A stretch of DNA of 64,000 bases from assembly GCA_029099685.1 (NCBI GenBank), contig JAQXOO010000027.1:61597-125596 (forward strand). The letters are read 5' to 3'. Each line of letters starts with the position of its first letter. Within the stretch, counting starts at the first letter, position 1. The translations under genes were made by a program, and so were the position numbers. The notes under the pieces were generated by a model. It was not told where the DNA came from. It saw only the letters and a program-made list of their open reading frames with translations, and ran no database searches. This DNA comes from Clostridia bacterium (GTDB lineage: Bacteria; Bacillota; Clostridia; Oscillospirales; Butyricicoccaceae). Of this stretch, positions 41,924 through 50,062 are shown piece after piece.

Positions 41924-43333
41924 TTATTTCTTGGCCTTCACGCCGGAGAAATACTCCTTGGTGAGCTTGATGACCTGCGGAGACAGCAGGGCGACGGCGA
42001 TCAGGTTGGGGATGGCCATCAGACCGTTCAGCGTGTCGGCGATGCCCCAGGCAAGCTGCAGGGAGACAGTGCCGGCGATGCAGGCAAACAGGCAGAAGAT
42101 GACCTGATAGACCTTGGAGGCCTTGTAGCCCAGCAGGAACTCCACGCAGCGGGTGCCGTACAGAGCCCAGGTCAGGACGGTGGACAGAGCGAACAGAGAC
42201 AGGCAGATGGCCACGGCCGTGGCGGAAGCCTTTCCGGGGAAGACGGACATGAAGCCCTGGATGGTCAGGTCGGGGCCGATGTCAACGCCGTAGACCACGT
42301 TGTCCACGCCCACGCCCAGCAGAACCACCAGAGCGGTCATGGTACAAACGACCACGGTGTCCATAAAGACCTCAAACACGCCGAAGATGCCCTGCTTGAC
42401 GGGGTGATCCACGTCAGCGGCAGCATGGGCGATAGGAGCGGAGCCCAAGCCGGCCTCGTTGGAGAAGATGCCGCGGCCGACGCCCTTGGTGATGGCGGTC
42501 TTGATGCCGATACCGACGGCGCCGCCCACGATGGCACTGGGGTTAAAGGCGCCCACAAAGATGGCCTTGAAGGCCTGGGGGATGGCGCCGATGTTCACGA
42601 TGATGACGATGATGGAAGCCACGATGTAGATCACGGCCATGACGGGGACCATCAGGGAGGTGACGTCAGCCAGACGCTGGATGCCGCCCAGCAGGACGAT
42701 GGCCACGATGATGGCGCAGATGATAGCCACGACCCAGGCGATGATGGTCTGGGTGCTGGCAGAAGTGTCAACAAACTGGGAAATAGCGGTGTTGATGGTG
42801 CTGGCGATGGTGTTGATCTGGGTCATGTTGCCGATGCCGAAAGCAGCCAGCGCGCCGAACACGGCGAAAATGACGCCCAGCCACTTCCAGTTCTTGCCCA
42901 GACCGTTCTTGATGTAGTACATGGGACCGCCGACCCAGTCGCCCTTTTCGTTGCGCTCGCGGTACTTGATGGCCAGGGTGACCTCAGCGTACTTGGTGCA
43001 CATACCCAGCAGGGCGGAGATCCACATCCAGAAGACGGCACCGGGACCGCCCAGGGCGATGGCGCCGGAGACACCGGCGATGTTGCCGGTACCGATGGAC
43101 GCGGCCAGTGCGGTACACATGGCTTTGAAGGGAGAAACGGAGCCTTCCTTCGCATCGGTCTTTTCAAGAGCCTTGCCCAGGGTGTTTTTCATGATGTGGC
43201 CGAAGTGTGCGAACTGGGGGAAGCCGCAGCGGACGGTGAGGTAAATACCCACGCCCAGGATCAGGACCATCATGGGGAGGCCCCAGACGAAACCGTTGAT
43301 TTTGGCGTTCACATTGGTAATAATGTCAACCAT
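41924..43333 (-). CDS. Alanine/glycine:cation symporter (AGCS family)
   Basis: A 469-residue sodium- or proton-coupled amino-acid carrier with about 11 membrane helices. AGCS signatures are seen in CTALAASIGTGNIAGVSGAIALGGPGA and in GIFSNEAGLGSAPIAHAAA. The protein probably takes up alanine or glycine. The ATG at 43333 follows GGAGGG. An upstream in-frame start at 43378 would put 15 hydrophilic residues in front and is unlikely. The upstream region 43334-43659 is AT-rich, with no gene or clear regulatory structure. Confidence 0.95.
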   Translation of the reverse strand: MVDIITNVNAKINGFVWGLPMMVLILGVGIYLTVRCGFPQFAHFGHIMKNTLGKALEKTDAKEGSVSPFKAMCTALAASIGTGNIAGVSGAIALGGPGAVFWMWISALLGMCTKYAEVTLAIKYRERNEKGDWVGGPMYYIKNGLGKNWKWLGVIFAVFGALAAFGIGNMTQINTIASTINTAISQFVDTSASTQTIIAWVVAIICAIIVAIVLLGGIQRLADVTSLMVPVMAVIYIVASIIVIIVNIGAIPQAFKAIFVGAFNPSAIVGGAVGIGIKTAITKGVGRGIFSNEAGLGSAPIAHAAADVDHPVKQGIFGVFEVFMDTVVVCTMTALVVLLGVGVDNVVYGVDIGPDLTIQGFMSVFPGKASATAVAICLSLFALSTVLTWALYGTRCVEFLLGYKASKVYQVIFCLFACIAGTVSLQLAWGIADTLNGLMAIPNLIAVALLSPQVIKLTKEYFSGVKAKK

Positions 43334-43659
43334 AAGAACCCTCCTTGTGTTTTTTACACAGGTCGCTGAAAAAATCAACGTTCCTGTGTTTTTGAATAAT
43401 TATATGTTAACATATTGTGAATCCAAATACAAGATTAGATAAAACAGCAGAACAACCAAAATTGCAGGATTCATTTCGTTACAATCAACAAATTTTCAAG
43501 AATTCCTGTAAAAAGAGATGAAATAACATGCGGTTTTTGTAGAAAATGCTCAATGAAATGAACGATCAGATGTGAAAAAAGCGAAGGCTGCAAAAGCCAT
43601 ATTTATACAAAAATGGAAAAAGAAATAAAAAATAGATAAAATTGCCATCGCTTCGGCGT

Positions 43660-44040
43660 CTACAGAAGCGTTTTTAAGCTGATGTGATCGTATTCTCCGA
43701 TGTCGTCCAGCAGGTACAGGACCGCCCGCAGCTGCTCCAGACAGCCGGAACGGTCTTTTGCCCGCAGGCAGCCCGAGGCCCGGGAAAGGCCCACGCCTAC
43801 CTGCTCCAGTTGTTCGTGGTCCAGCAGAGACGAAAGAAAGGGCAGACGCTCCTCCCAGAGGAGGAGGGCCCGGTCCAGCGTCCCGCTGTCCGGGAGCGTG
43901 CCCTGCTCCAGCGCCGCGGACAGCCCGGCCAGCATATGATCTATGGTTTTACAGTGCTCCTCAACCTGTGCCCGGCACCACAGCCCTCCCAAAAGAATGC
44001 CCGTCAACAAAACCGCTGCCGTCAATACCCGCCACCGCAT
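43660..44040 (-). CDS. DUF4363 family protein
   Basis: A 126-residue protein with one N-terminal membrane helix (residues 5-24) and a helical outer domain (CKTIDHMLAGLSAALEQG, LLWEERLPFLSSLLDHEQLEQV). The pattern and its position after a DUF421 gene fit DUF4363, a small family linked to spore-forming Firmicutes. The function is unknown. The ATG at 44040 lies inside the DUF421 gene (19-base overlap), so the two are coupled. Confidence 0.8.
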   Translation of the reverse strand: MRWRVLTAAVLLTGILLGGLWCRAQVEEHCKTIDHMLAGLSAALEQGTLPDSGTLDRALLLWEERLPFLSSLLDHEQLEQVGVGLSRASGCLRAKDRSGCLEQLRAVLYLLDDIGEYDHISLKTLL

Positions 44041-44717
44041 GACTGTTGCTCCTTCTTCAAAAAAATAATATTCCCCTGCTTGTCGGCGCAGAACAAAAAG
44101 ACCTGCCGGGGCGTTTCCGCGCCGTTGGCGCGCAGGATGCTGTCCATCCAGTCCTGCCCACGCCCCAGGGCCTTCAGCGCGCGGGGGTCTGCCCGTCCGT
44201 CGGCCACCAGCACGTAAAAGGGGCCGTTGTCCCGGGCCTCCTGCCCCATCTGGCGGGCCGTCACCGGAAGATCCGCCGCCTGCACCAGCACCGACAGGCG
44301 GCCGTTGGTCTCTACCTGGGCAAAGGCCACCTGCCGCAGGTCGAACACGCCGCTGAGCCGCAGGTCCTCCAGAAGATCGTCCAGGCTGATGCGCAGCTTG
44401 CGCAGGGCCTTTTGGTCCACCTGGCCCCGGCGGATCACCGGCACGGGCTTTCCGGAGAGCAGGTTGCGCAGAGAGACGCTTTTCAAAGACAGCGCCGAGA
44501 TCAGCACCTCGGCGGCGATCAGGGTGAACACCGGGATGAGGCCGTGGGCCAGGGGGATCTTCAGGTCCTGCATGGGCACCGCGGCCACCGCCGACACCAG
44601 GATGGTGATGACCAGCTCTGCGGGCTGCATCTCGCCCACCTGGCGTTTGCCCATGAGCCGCACCGCCAGAATGATGCACAGGTACAGGACCAGGGTCCGG
44701 AAAAAGGGAACAAGCAT
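44022..44717 (-). CDS. DUF421 (YetF-like) membrane protein
   Basis: A 231-residue protein with three N-terminal helices followed by the YetF cytoplasmic domain. Signatures are VRLMGKRQVGEMQPAELVITILVSAVAAVPMQD and, after helix 3, SGKPVPVIRRGQVDQKALRKLRIS with SLDDLLEDLRLSGVFDLRQVAFAQVETNG. Relatives in Bacillus sit in spore or cell membranes, with unclear roles. The DUF4363 gene is always next to it in many Clostridia, which suggests a two-protein membrane unit. Confidence 0.92.
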   Translation of the reverse strand: MLVPFFRTLVLYLCIILAVRLMGKRQVGEMQPAELVITILVSAVAAVPMQDLKIPLAHGLIPVFTLIAAEVLISALSLKSVSLRNLLSGKPVPVIRRGQVDQKALRKLRISLDDLLEDLRLSGVFDLRQVAFAQVETNGRLSVLVQAADLPVTARQMGQEARDNGPFYVLVADGRADPRALKALGRGQDWMDSILRANGAETPRQVFLFCADKQGNIIFLKKEQQSCGGGY

Positions 44718-44886
44718 GGAGACGCCTCCTTACGGGATGCTGGGCGGCCGGGCGGAAGGCTTCGGCCAGGACCGCCGGCTGCCGTTTTCTTCCTTATCCT
44801 TTCTGTTTTCCGGGGAAATATGCAGGAAAACCGGGCGGGACGCCCGGCCCCTTTCCGCCCGGAAAGAGGCGTTCCGCCGCGGCCCC

Positions 44887-44937
44887 TTGACAGGCTGCCG
44901 GGAGATACGTATAATAGCATCCGATGTATATCGGATG
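44887..44937 (+). promoter_or_regulatory. Consensus promoter followed by a perfect dyad
   Basis: TTGACA (44887-44892), 17 bases, TATAAT (44910-44915), then CATCCGAT-GTAT-ATCGGATG (44918-44937). It is a classic repressor site at the transcription start, but no intact gene follows: the next reading frame is the broken gene at 45139. The rest of 44718-45138 shows nothing more. Confidence 0.7.
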
Positions 44938-45138
44938 ATATGCATCGGGCGGCGTCTGGCGGAGGGCAAGGAAACGGACCTTCCGGTGGGGACGGCCCCG
45001 CCGCCGGGCGGCGTTCCGCGATAAACCCCTGCATCTTTAAATTTGACACAAAGAGACAAAAAATCCGCCTATCTGCGAACCGGCTCCCACGGTAGAATAG
45101 CAAGCAGAAACAGTGCTTGGGAAACGGGGCAGGAAGGG

Positions 45139-45690
45139 ATGACATCCATTGTGGTCAAAGAGCACAGGGGAGAAAGAACAGACAGCGTGCGCTATTTGTG
45201 CCTGCTCTTTCTGGCCGGCTCCGTGACCGGCTGGCTTTAGGAGGAGGTCTTTTACCGGACCACGGAAGGACTGCTCCGGAACCGGGGCGCGCTTTGCGGT
45301 CCGTGGCAGCCCATCTACGGCATCGGCGCGGTGGGGATCTACGCCCTGAAGCCGCCGAAAAAGCATCCCCTGGGGCTGTTCGTTCTGTGCGTGGCGGCGG
45401 CAGGCGGGGCGGAATACAGCATCGGACTTGCGGGGCTCCGGATGTTCGGGATGCGGTTGTGGGACTACCGGGGCCTGTTTCTGGATCCGGATGGGATCAT
45501 CTGCTTCCGCAGCGTGGTCAGCTTCGCGGTGATGGGGATGGCATTCCTCTATCTGCTGGAGCCGGCGGCGGAGCGCGTGATGAAAACAGCAAACCGGGAG
45601 ACCGTGCGCGTCCTTTGCCCGGCGCTGCTGCTCCTGTTCCTGGCGGACCGCATCCTGAGCGCGCTGTTCCCCACGCCCATCACGTATTAG
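45139..45690 (+). pseudogene. Putative ABC transporter permease (PF06541, CmpB-like), in-frame TAG stop
   Basis: The frame reads CLLFLAGSVTGWL, TAG at 45238-45240, then EEVFYRTTEGLLRNRGALCGPWQPIYGIGAVGIYAL and three more helices up to 45690. The second part is typical of the PF06541 membrane family, in which an aromatic or aliphatic residue stands before the conserved glutamate. A single change from TGG or TTG to TAG explains the break, and the frame is otherwise intact over 184 codons. A real gene inactivated recently is most likely. Translation restart at the in-frame ATG-like codon at 45331 would lack the first helix. Confidence 0.7.
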
Positions 45691-45702
45691 GAGGAAGTGA
45701 AC

Positions 45703-46413
45703 ATGAAAGCACTGAAAAAAGCACTGGTGGTGCTGGCGGTCCTTGCGGCTGTTCTGGCGGCGGTTTTTCTCGCCGGGCGCTATGGGTGGAAGGTGCTGGG
45801 ATTCCGCGCCTGTCAGGAGGCGGGTATCACAGCCGTGGAGGTAAGAGAAAAGGCCGTGCGCATCACGGGCTTCTACCCCGACTCCTTCCCGGAGGGCTTT
45901 TGCGGTTACTGCGCAAAGGAGGAGGACGGTAAGCTTTATGTGGGCTTCCGGTTCAGCGCGGTGTTCGGCTTTTTTGAGACCGGAGATTTTGACATCACCA
46001 TCCCGGTCAAGGGTGAGATCAGCGAAGTCCTTGTGAAAACCCGCATGCATGAACGCACGGTCTGGAACGGGCAGGCCGGCCTGCTCTCTCAGGCGGAGCG
46101 CTGCGGCGTGTATGTGAAGGTGGAGCAAGTCGGGGTGTACGCTGTCTCCATGTCCTATGAGGGCTTCAGCGGGTGTGTGACCAACGCTGATAACACCGCC
46201 CTGGACAGCGGAACATACTGCTTTATGGACAACGATATCATGATGGCTTCCAAGGATGCAGGCGTTCCGGTGCTCTTTACCCTTACCGTAAAGGACGGGG
46301 CGGGAGCGGTGACGGCTTCCGGGACATTTTCCTTTGACGCCGGCATGGAAAAAATGTATCTGACCGTCACCCGGGACGGCAGGATCGTGGAGGACAAAGA
46401 TAATGAAGGATAA
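45703..46413 (+). CDS. Hypothetical exported protein
   Basis: A 236-residue protein with an N-terminal signal anchor (MKALKKALVVLAVLAAVLAAVFLAGRYGW). The remainder is predicted extracytoplasmic and beta-rich, with a cysteine pair GFCGYCAKEEDGKLYVGFRF and the segment MDNDIMMASKDAGVPVLFTLTVKDGAG. I do not recognise the family. GGAGG lies at the right distance before the ATG at 45703, 12 bases after the broken permease gene. The stop overlaps the next gene by 11 bases, so the set seems to be one operon. Confidence 0.65.
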   Translation: MKALKKALVVLAVLAAVLAAVFLAGRYGWKVLGFRACQEAGITAVEVREKAVRITGFYPDSFPEGFCGYCAKEEDGKLYVGFRFSAVFGFFETGDFDITIPVKGEISEVLVKTRMHERTVWNGQAGLLSQAERCGVYVKVEQVGVYAVSMSYEGFSGCVTNADNTALDSGTYCFMDNDIMMASKDAGVPVLFTLTVKDGAGAVTASGTFSFDAGMEKMYLTVTRDGRIVEDKDNEG

Positions 46414-46663
46414 GCATTTTACGTCCCGGATGCTCACCTGTGCCGGGGCGCTGATGACGGTATCGGCCCTGCTTATGGCTGTTGGCGCCGGTATCGCCTA
46501 CGGCGGCATTTTTCTGGCGGCGGCTTCCTGTATGTTTTTCGCGGCCCGCAGCTTCCGCATCGCGGAAAATCAGAAAGAGGCCGGTCAAGCCCAGGACCGC
46601 GCGGCGGAGCAGGACGGCGGCGAAGGGGAAACGCCCCTTGCCCCACCCGGAAAGAACAGGTGA
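46403..46663 (+). CDS. Small two-helix membrane protein
   Basis: An 86-residue protein with two hydrophobic segments (about residues 10-30 and 34-50) and a hydrophilic, Gln/Glu-rich tail. Overlap with the preceding gene suggests a shared transcript. No family recognised. Confidence 0.55.
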   Translation: MKDKHFTSRMLTCAGALMTVSALLMAVGAGIAYGGIFLAAASCMFFAARSFRIAENQKEAGQAQDRAAEQDGGEGETPLAPPGKNR

Positions 46664-46782
46664 CGAGGCCGTTCAGCGCCGGACAGGAAGCTGCGGGGCT
46701 GGCGGAAAACACCGGGGTGCCGCCCTTTGCCCGGATGGACAGGACCTCATCCGTTTCTGCTTTTTGAGATCCTGCAAGGATA

Positions 46783-46811
46783 TTGGAATTTACAGTCACA
46801 TACGTTATAAT
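46783..46811 (+). promoter_or_regulatory. Promoter of the lipoprotein gene at 46824
   Basis: TTGGAA, 17 bases and TATAAT (46806-46811), 13 bases before the start codon. Confidence 0.6.
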
Positions 46812-46823
46812 GAGGAAAAACAA

Positions 46824-47318
46824 ATGAAACAGTATCGTTGGAGAATGAAAATGATTTCCTGCGGTATGGCGTTTGCCATACTGCTGGCGCTGTCTGCCTG
46901 CGGACAGAGCAAAGCGCCTTCTGAAGAAACGCCTCCGGACAGCCCGGCGCAGACTCCCGTGGAAAGCCCGGAAACGCCCCTGCCGGAACGTGAGGTTTCC
47001 GATACCATGCTTCTGGAAGGAAAGGAGACCCAGGTGTTTCTCGATATTAGTGACGTGGAAATAACGTTTTGGGACCAGGCATCCGGCGGAACACTCCTTG
47101 CGGCAGCCAAGTATCCTCAAGAAATTCCGGGAGCCGCGGAAGCGCTGAGCGAATGCGACTTTACCGACCTGGACGGCGACGGAAACAGCGATTTTGCCGC
47201 CTGGTTCCGGTTTGAAGACGGAAGCATGGCCAGCCTGATGTGGTTCTTTGCCGATGGCGGCTTTGTGTACAACGAGGAATTCTCCCAGCTGCCCGGCAGC
47301 GCCTCGGGCGGCGAATAA
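46824..47318 (+). CDS. Hypothetical lipoprotein
   Basis: A 164-residue protein with signal peptide and lipobox (ILLALSAC, C near residue 26), a Pro/Glu/Ser-rich linker (about 30-55), and a compact domain containing DLDGDGNSDFAAWFRFEDGS. That segment resembles the calcium-binding DxDxDG loop found in VCBS/FG-GAP-type repeats. Function unknown. GAGG precedes the ATG, and the gene has its own near-consensus promoter. Confidence 0.7.
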   Translation: MKQYRWRMKMISCGMAFAILLALSACGQSKAPSEETPPDSPAQTPVESPETPLPEREVSDTMLLEGKETQVFLDISDVEITFWDQASGGTLLAAAKYPQEIPGAAEALSECDFTDLDGDGNSDFAAWFRFEDGSMASLMWFFADGGFVYNEEFSQLPGSASGGE

Positions 47319-47451
47319 ACCGTCTTTCCGAAAACCGAAAACGCCCCGGCGCTGCACGGCGCCGGGGCAGAACCCGTTCAACAGAAAATGCCGCCCGGCA
47401 GCAGCCGGGCGCGTTTGAACGTCATTGCCGCGGGCACCAACAGGAGGCCAC

Positions 47452-48012
47452 ATGAAACGGATCCAGATCATTGAGGACGATGAAGCCATCTGCGGAGAAC
47501 TGAAAACGCTGCTTTTGACAAACGGCTACCAGCCGGTGGAGGAGCCGCCCTGCGACCTGATCCTGATGGATGTGAATCTGCCGGGGGAAAGCGGCTTTGT
47601 GCACTGCCGGAAGCTGCGGCAGACGTCCGATACGCCAGTGATCTTTCTTACAGCCCGGGACACCCCGGAGGATGAGCTGCTGGCCTTCGGCGTGGGTGGG
47701 GATGATTTTATCCGCAAGCCCTACAATTCCGCCGTGCTGCTGGCACGGATCGCCAGAATCCTGAAAACCACTGTAAACGACAGCCCGACGGTCCGGGGAC
47801 TGGCCCTGGATCTGCCGGGCATGAAGGCTGTATACGGCGGAAACGCCGTGGAATTGACCAAAAATGAGGCCCGCATCCTGTGGTGCCTGACGCAGAAGGA
47901 GCTGTGCACCCGGGACGAGCTGATCGAAGATCTGTGGACCAACGGGATGGCTGTGCCTGTGAAACCGGCGAGCGGATGTATGTGGAGAAGGAGAAACCAT
48001 GAAGACCTGTAA
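47452..48012 (+). pseudogene. Degenerate OmpR-type response regulator
   Basis: Receiver start MKRIQIIEDDEAICGELKTLLLTNGYQP runs directly into CDLILMDVNLPGESG, so about 16 residues between helix 1 and strand 3 are missing. The rest of the receiver (FLTARDTPEDELLAFGVGGDDFIRKPY) and the start of the winged helix (NEARILWCLTQKELCTRDELIEDLW) are intact. After that the frame turns into unrelated residues and stops, cutting off the recognition helix. No histidine kinase gene follows. The gene has probably lost function through two deletions, although a truncated protein could still be made. Confidence 0.6.
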
Positions 48013-48880
48013 GAAAATACTTGCAATGCTGGCGGCGCTCGCACTGACGGCCGGGATGCTGTCCGGGTGCGGATTCCGCCCTTCCTTTGGCATCGGCAGT
48101 TTTGTGACCGGCGAGAGCTATCCCAACGAGGCGGCCTATCAAACCGGCGCCTTTACCTATCAAGCGGACGACGTGCAGTCCGTGGAGATCTACTGGCGAT
48201 CCGGCCGGGTGGAACTTGTTGAATCGGACAAAGCCCAATTGAGCGTCCGTGAAAGCGGCGGGGAACTGCCGGAAGACGCCGCCATGCACTACCTGCTGGA
48301 GGACGGAACCCTGAAGATCCGGTTTTGCGCATCCAATGTGAGACTCCGTGTTCATTCAAACGACAAGTACCTGACCGTGGAGGTGCCCAGGGGCGTCGAC
48401 CTGTCCGTCCACACTACCTCTGCCGCGGTCAAGGCGGACACCCTGGAGCAAAACAGCATCCTGATCTCTGCCCATTCCGGCAGGACGGAGCTTGGAACCG
48501 TGAATGCCGAAAGCGTCTGGCTGAGCAGCAGCTCCGGCTCCATCCGGGCCGGCAGCCTTTCGGCGGGGACGCTGAAAGGCAACACCTCCTCCGGTTCGGT
48601 GCGGATCGATGATCTGGAGGCGGGGTCAGCGGACCTGGAAACCAGCAGCGGCGGCGTGGAACTGGGCCTTTCCGCTGTTTCGCAGCTGAATGTCCACACC
48701 TCCAGCGGACGGACCGTGCTGCGCCTGGCCGAAGGCGGCGGAACGGTGGTCTACACCGCAGGCAGCGGAAAGCTGCGCACAGAGCGGGTCTTTGAGCAAA
48801 GGGGCGACCTGTATGTTTTCGGCGGCGGGGAAAGCCGGATCACGGTGGACAGCTCCAGCGGAAACCTGGAGATCCGGTGA
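47999..48880 (+). CDS. DUF4097-type lipoprotein with beta repeats
   Basis: A 293-residue exported protein. The signal peptide ends AGMLSGCGF with a lipobox. After a linker, repeated short beta segments of the kind SSSGSIRAGSLSAGTLKGNTSSGSVRIDDL and SSGGVELGLSAVSQL form a predicted beta-solenoid, as in DUF4097/DUF4098 proteins. These are common beside two-component systems in Firmicutes and may sense or shield the envelope. Its start overlaps the end of the degenerate response regulator, so the original partner operon has probably been lost. Confidence 0.82.
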   Translation: MKTCKKILAMLAALALTAGMLSGCGFRPSFGIGSFVTGESYPNEAAYQTGAFTYQADDVQSVEIYWRSGRVELVESDKAQLSVRESGGELPEDAAMHYLLEDGTLKIRFCASNVRLRVHSNDKYLTVEVPRGVDLSVHTTSAAVKADTLEQNSILISAHSGRTELGTVNAESVWLSSSSGSIRAGSLSAGTLKGNTSSGSVRIDDLEAGSADLETSSGGVELGLSAVSQLNVHTSSGRTVLRLAEGGGTVVYTAGSGKLRTERVFEQRGDLYVFGGGESRITVDSSSGNLEIR

Positions 48881-48921
48881 CATACCTGCCGGATCTGACG
48901 GAAAAAGTCCGTGCCGTGCCA

Positions 48922-48950
48922 TTGACAAAGGAAAGAACGGCAGCTATAAT
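48922..48950 (+). promoter_or_regulatory. Consensus promoter of the Cys-rich protein/flavodoxin operon
   Basis: TTGACA (48922-48927), 17 bases, TATAAT (48945-48950). Confidence 0.8.
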
Positions 48951-48959
48951 GACACTTGA

Positions 48960-48979
48960 TATATATTGTATAATATATA
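48960..48979. promoter_or_regulatory. AT-rich dyad, likely repressor site
   Basis: TATATATT-GTAT-AATATATA, perfect 8-base arms with the same GTAT centre as the dyad at 44918. It lies just after the transcription start predicted for the promoter at 48922. It looks like a PadR- or TetR-type operator. Confidence 0.45.
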
Positions 48980-48994
48980 TTTACTGATATTTTA

Positions 48995-49210
48995 TTGCGA
49001 CAGAGGAGAGGAAGCGCGGAGCAGAAAAACTGTCCCTGCAAAAGAACGGATTGTCCCCGTCACGGCGACTGCCTTGCCTGCTGGGAACACCATCATGCCT
49101 CGGGCCGCAAGCCGCTGACCCGCTGCGAAAAACCGGAAGGAAAAGCACGGCGCAAAAACGAACGGCAGGCCCGGAAACAGAAGAAATCGGGAGAGGATCC
49201 ATACAGATGA
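48995..49210 (+). CDS. Small Cys/His-rich protein
   Basis: A 71-residue frame beginning with TTG and carrying CPCKRTDCPRHGDCLACWEHH, a cluster of five cysteines and several histidines that could bind a metal, then a basic tail. I recall similar short proteins in Clostridia, with the pattern CPC-x4-C-x-RHG-x-C-x2-C, but no function. Its stop overlaps the flavodoxin start as ATGA, which is good support that it is translated. The true start is uncertain, and no clear Shine-Dalgarno precedes the TTG. Confidence 0.55.
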   Translation: MRQRRGSAEQKNCPCKRTDCPRHGDCLACWEHHHASGRKPLTRCEKPEGKARRKNERQARKQKKSGEDPYR

Positions 49211-49917
49211 AGATCGTCATCATTCACGGCCAGAGCCATGAGGGAAGCACCTGCATGGTGGCAAGGGAGCTTGCCGGAAAGGTGGGCGGGGAGATCCGGG
49301 AGTTCTTCCTGCCGCGGGATTTTGACAGGCCCTGCCTGGGCTGCGGCACTTGCTTTCAAACAGATCTGCGCAGCTGTCCCCATTTTGCGGCGCTGGAACC
49401 CCTCGCGGCGGCCATCCGGGAGGCGGAGCTGCTGATCCTGGCAAGTCCGGTGTATGTGTATCATGCCACAGGCGCCATGATGAATTTTCTGGACCACCTG
49501 GGGACCTGGTGGGTGATCCACCGGCCGCTGCCGGAAATGAGCGAAAAGCAGGCCGTGGCCATAGCCACCGCCGCCGGCGGCGGCATGAAAAGCACCGTAA
49601 GGGACATGGCCGACAGCCTGGAAATGTGGGGCGTCCGCAAGGTATACCGGCTGGGGGTGGGCGTCCAGGCCATCAGACCGGAGGAGATCCCGGAGCGCAT
49701 CTTGGGAAACATTCACAAACAAACAGACAAGCTGGCGTGCCGGATCCGGAAAAACGCAGGCAGGCGCGGGTACAACGGCCGCGCGAAAAAATGGTTTTTC
49801 CTGATGCGCGTTGCCCATCTGCATTTTCCCCCTGCGGAGCCGGACTACGGATACTGGCAGAAGCGGGGCTGGCACGGAAAGGACCGGCCCTGGAGGGCTC
49901 CCACGGCCCGTGGGTGA
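49207..49917 (+). CDS. Flavodoxin-family NAD(P)H-dependent oxidoreductase
   Basis: A 236-residue flavoprotein of the NADPH-dependent FMN reductase type. The FMN phosphate loop is IHGQSHEGSTCMVARELA. CLGCGTCFQTDLRSCPH contains a CxxC that may bind a cluster or act as redox disulfide, and SPVYVYHATGAMMNFLDHL is the flavin-binding loop of iron-sulfur flavoproteins. The C-terminus has a 50-residue basic extension. It is translationally coupled to the Cys-rich small protein. The electron acceptor is unknown. Confidence 0.85.
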   Translation: MKIVIIHGQSHEGSTCMVARELAGKVGGEIREFFLPRDFDRPCLGCGTCFQTDLRSCPHFAALEPLAAAIREAELLILASPVYVYHATGAMMNFLDHLGTWWVIHRPLPEMSEKQAVAIATAAGGGMKSTVRDMADSLEMWGVRKVYRLGVGVQAIRPEEIPERILGNIHKQTDKLACRIRKNAGRRGYNGRAKKWFFLMRVAHLHFPPAEPDYGYWQKRGWHGKDRPWRAPTARG

Positions 49918-50062
49918 ACAGCGGGGGAGGGGGAACGCAGCGCCGGCGCGTTGACACCGCCGCCTGGCGGAGACGCCGCTGCCTCCGGCCCCCTGCGGCA
50001 AGGATACGCTCCATGACGGAGTGCCCATGGAAGGGAGCTTTTAAACAGAAAGGATGTGCCCT

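Noticed and set aside
41822..43369. A 515-codon plus-strand frame opposite the alanine symporter
   Set aside because: Composed of Asp/Gly/His runs, the reverse image of membrane-helix codons. The minus-strand AGCS gene is unambiguous.
45238..45240. TAG considered as pyrrolysine codon
   Set aside because: The site is a membrane-helix boundary in a permease, not a methylamine methyltransferase, and no pyl gene is in the window. A nonsense change is simpler.
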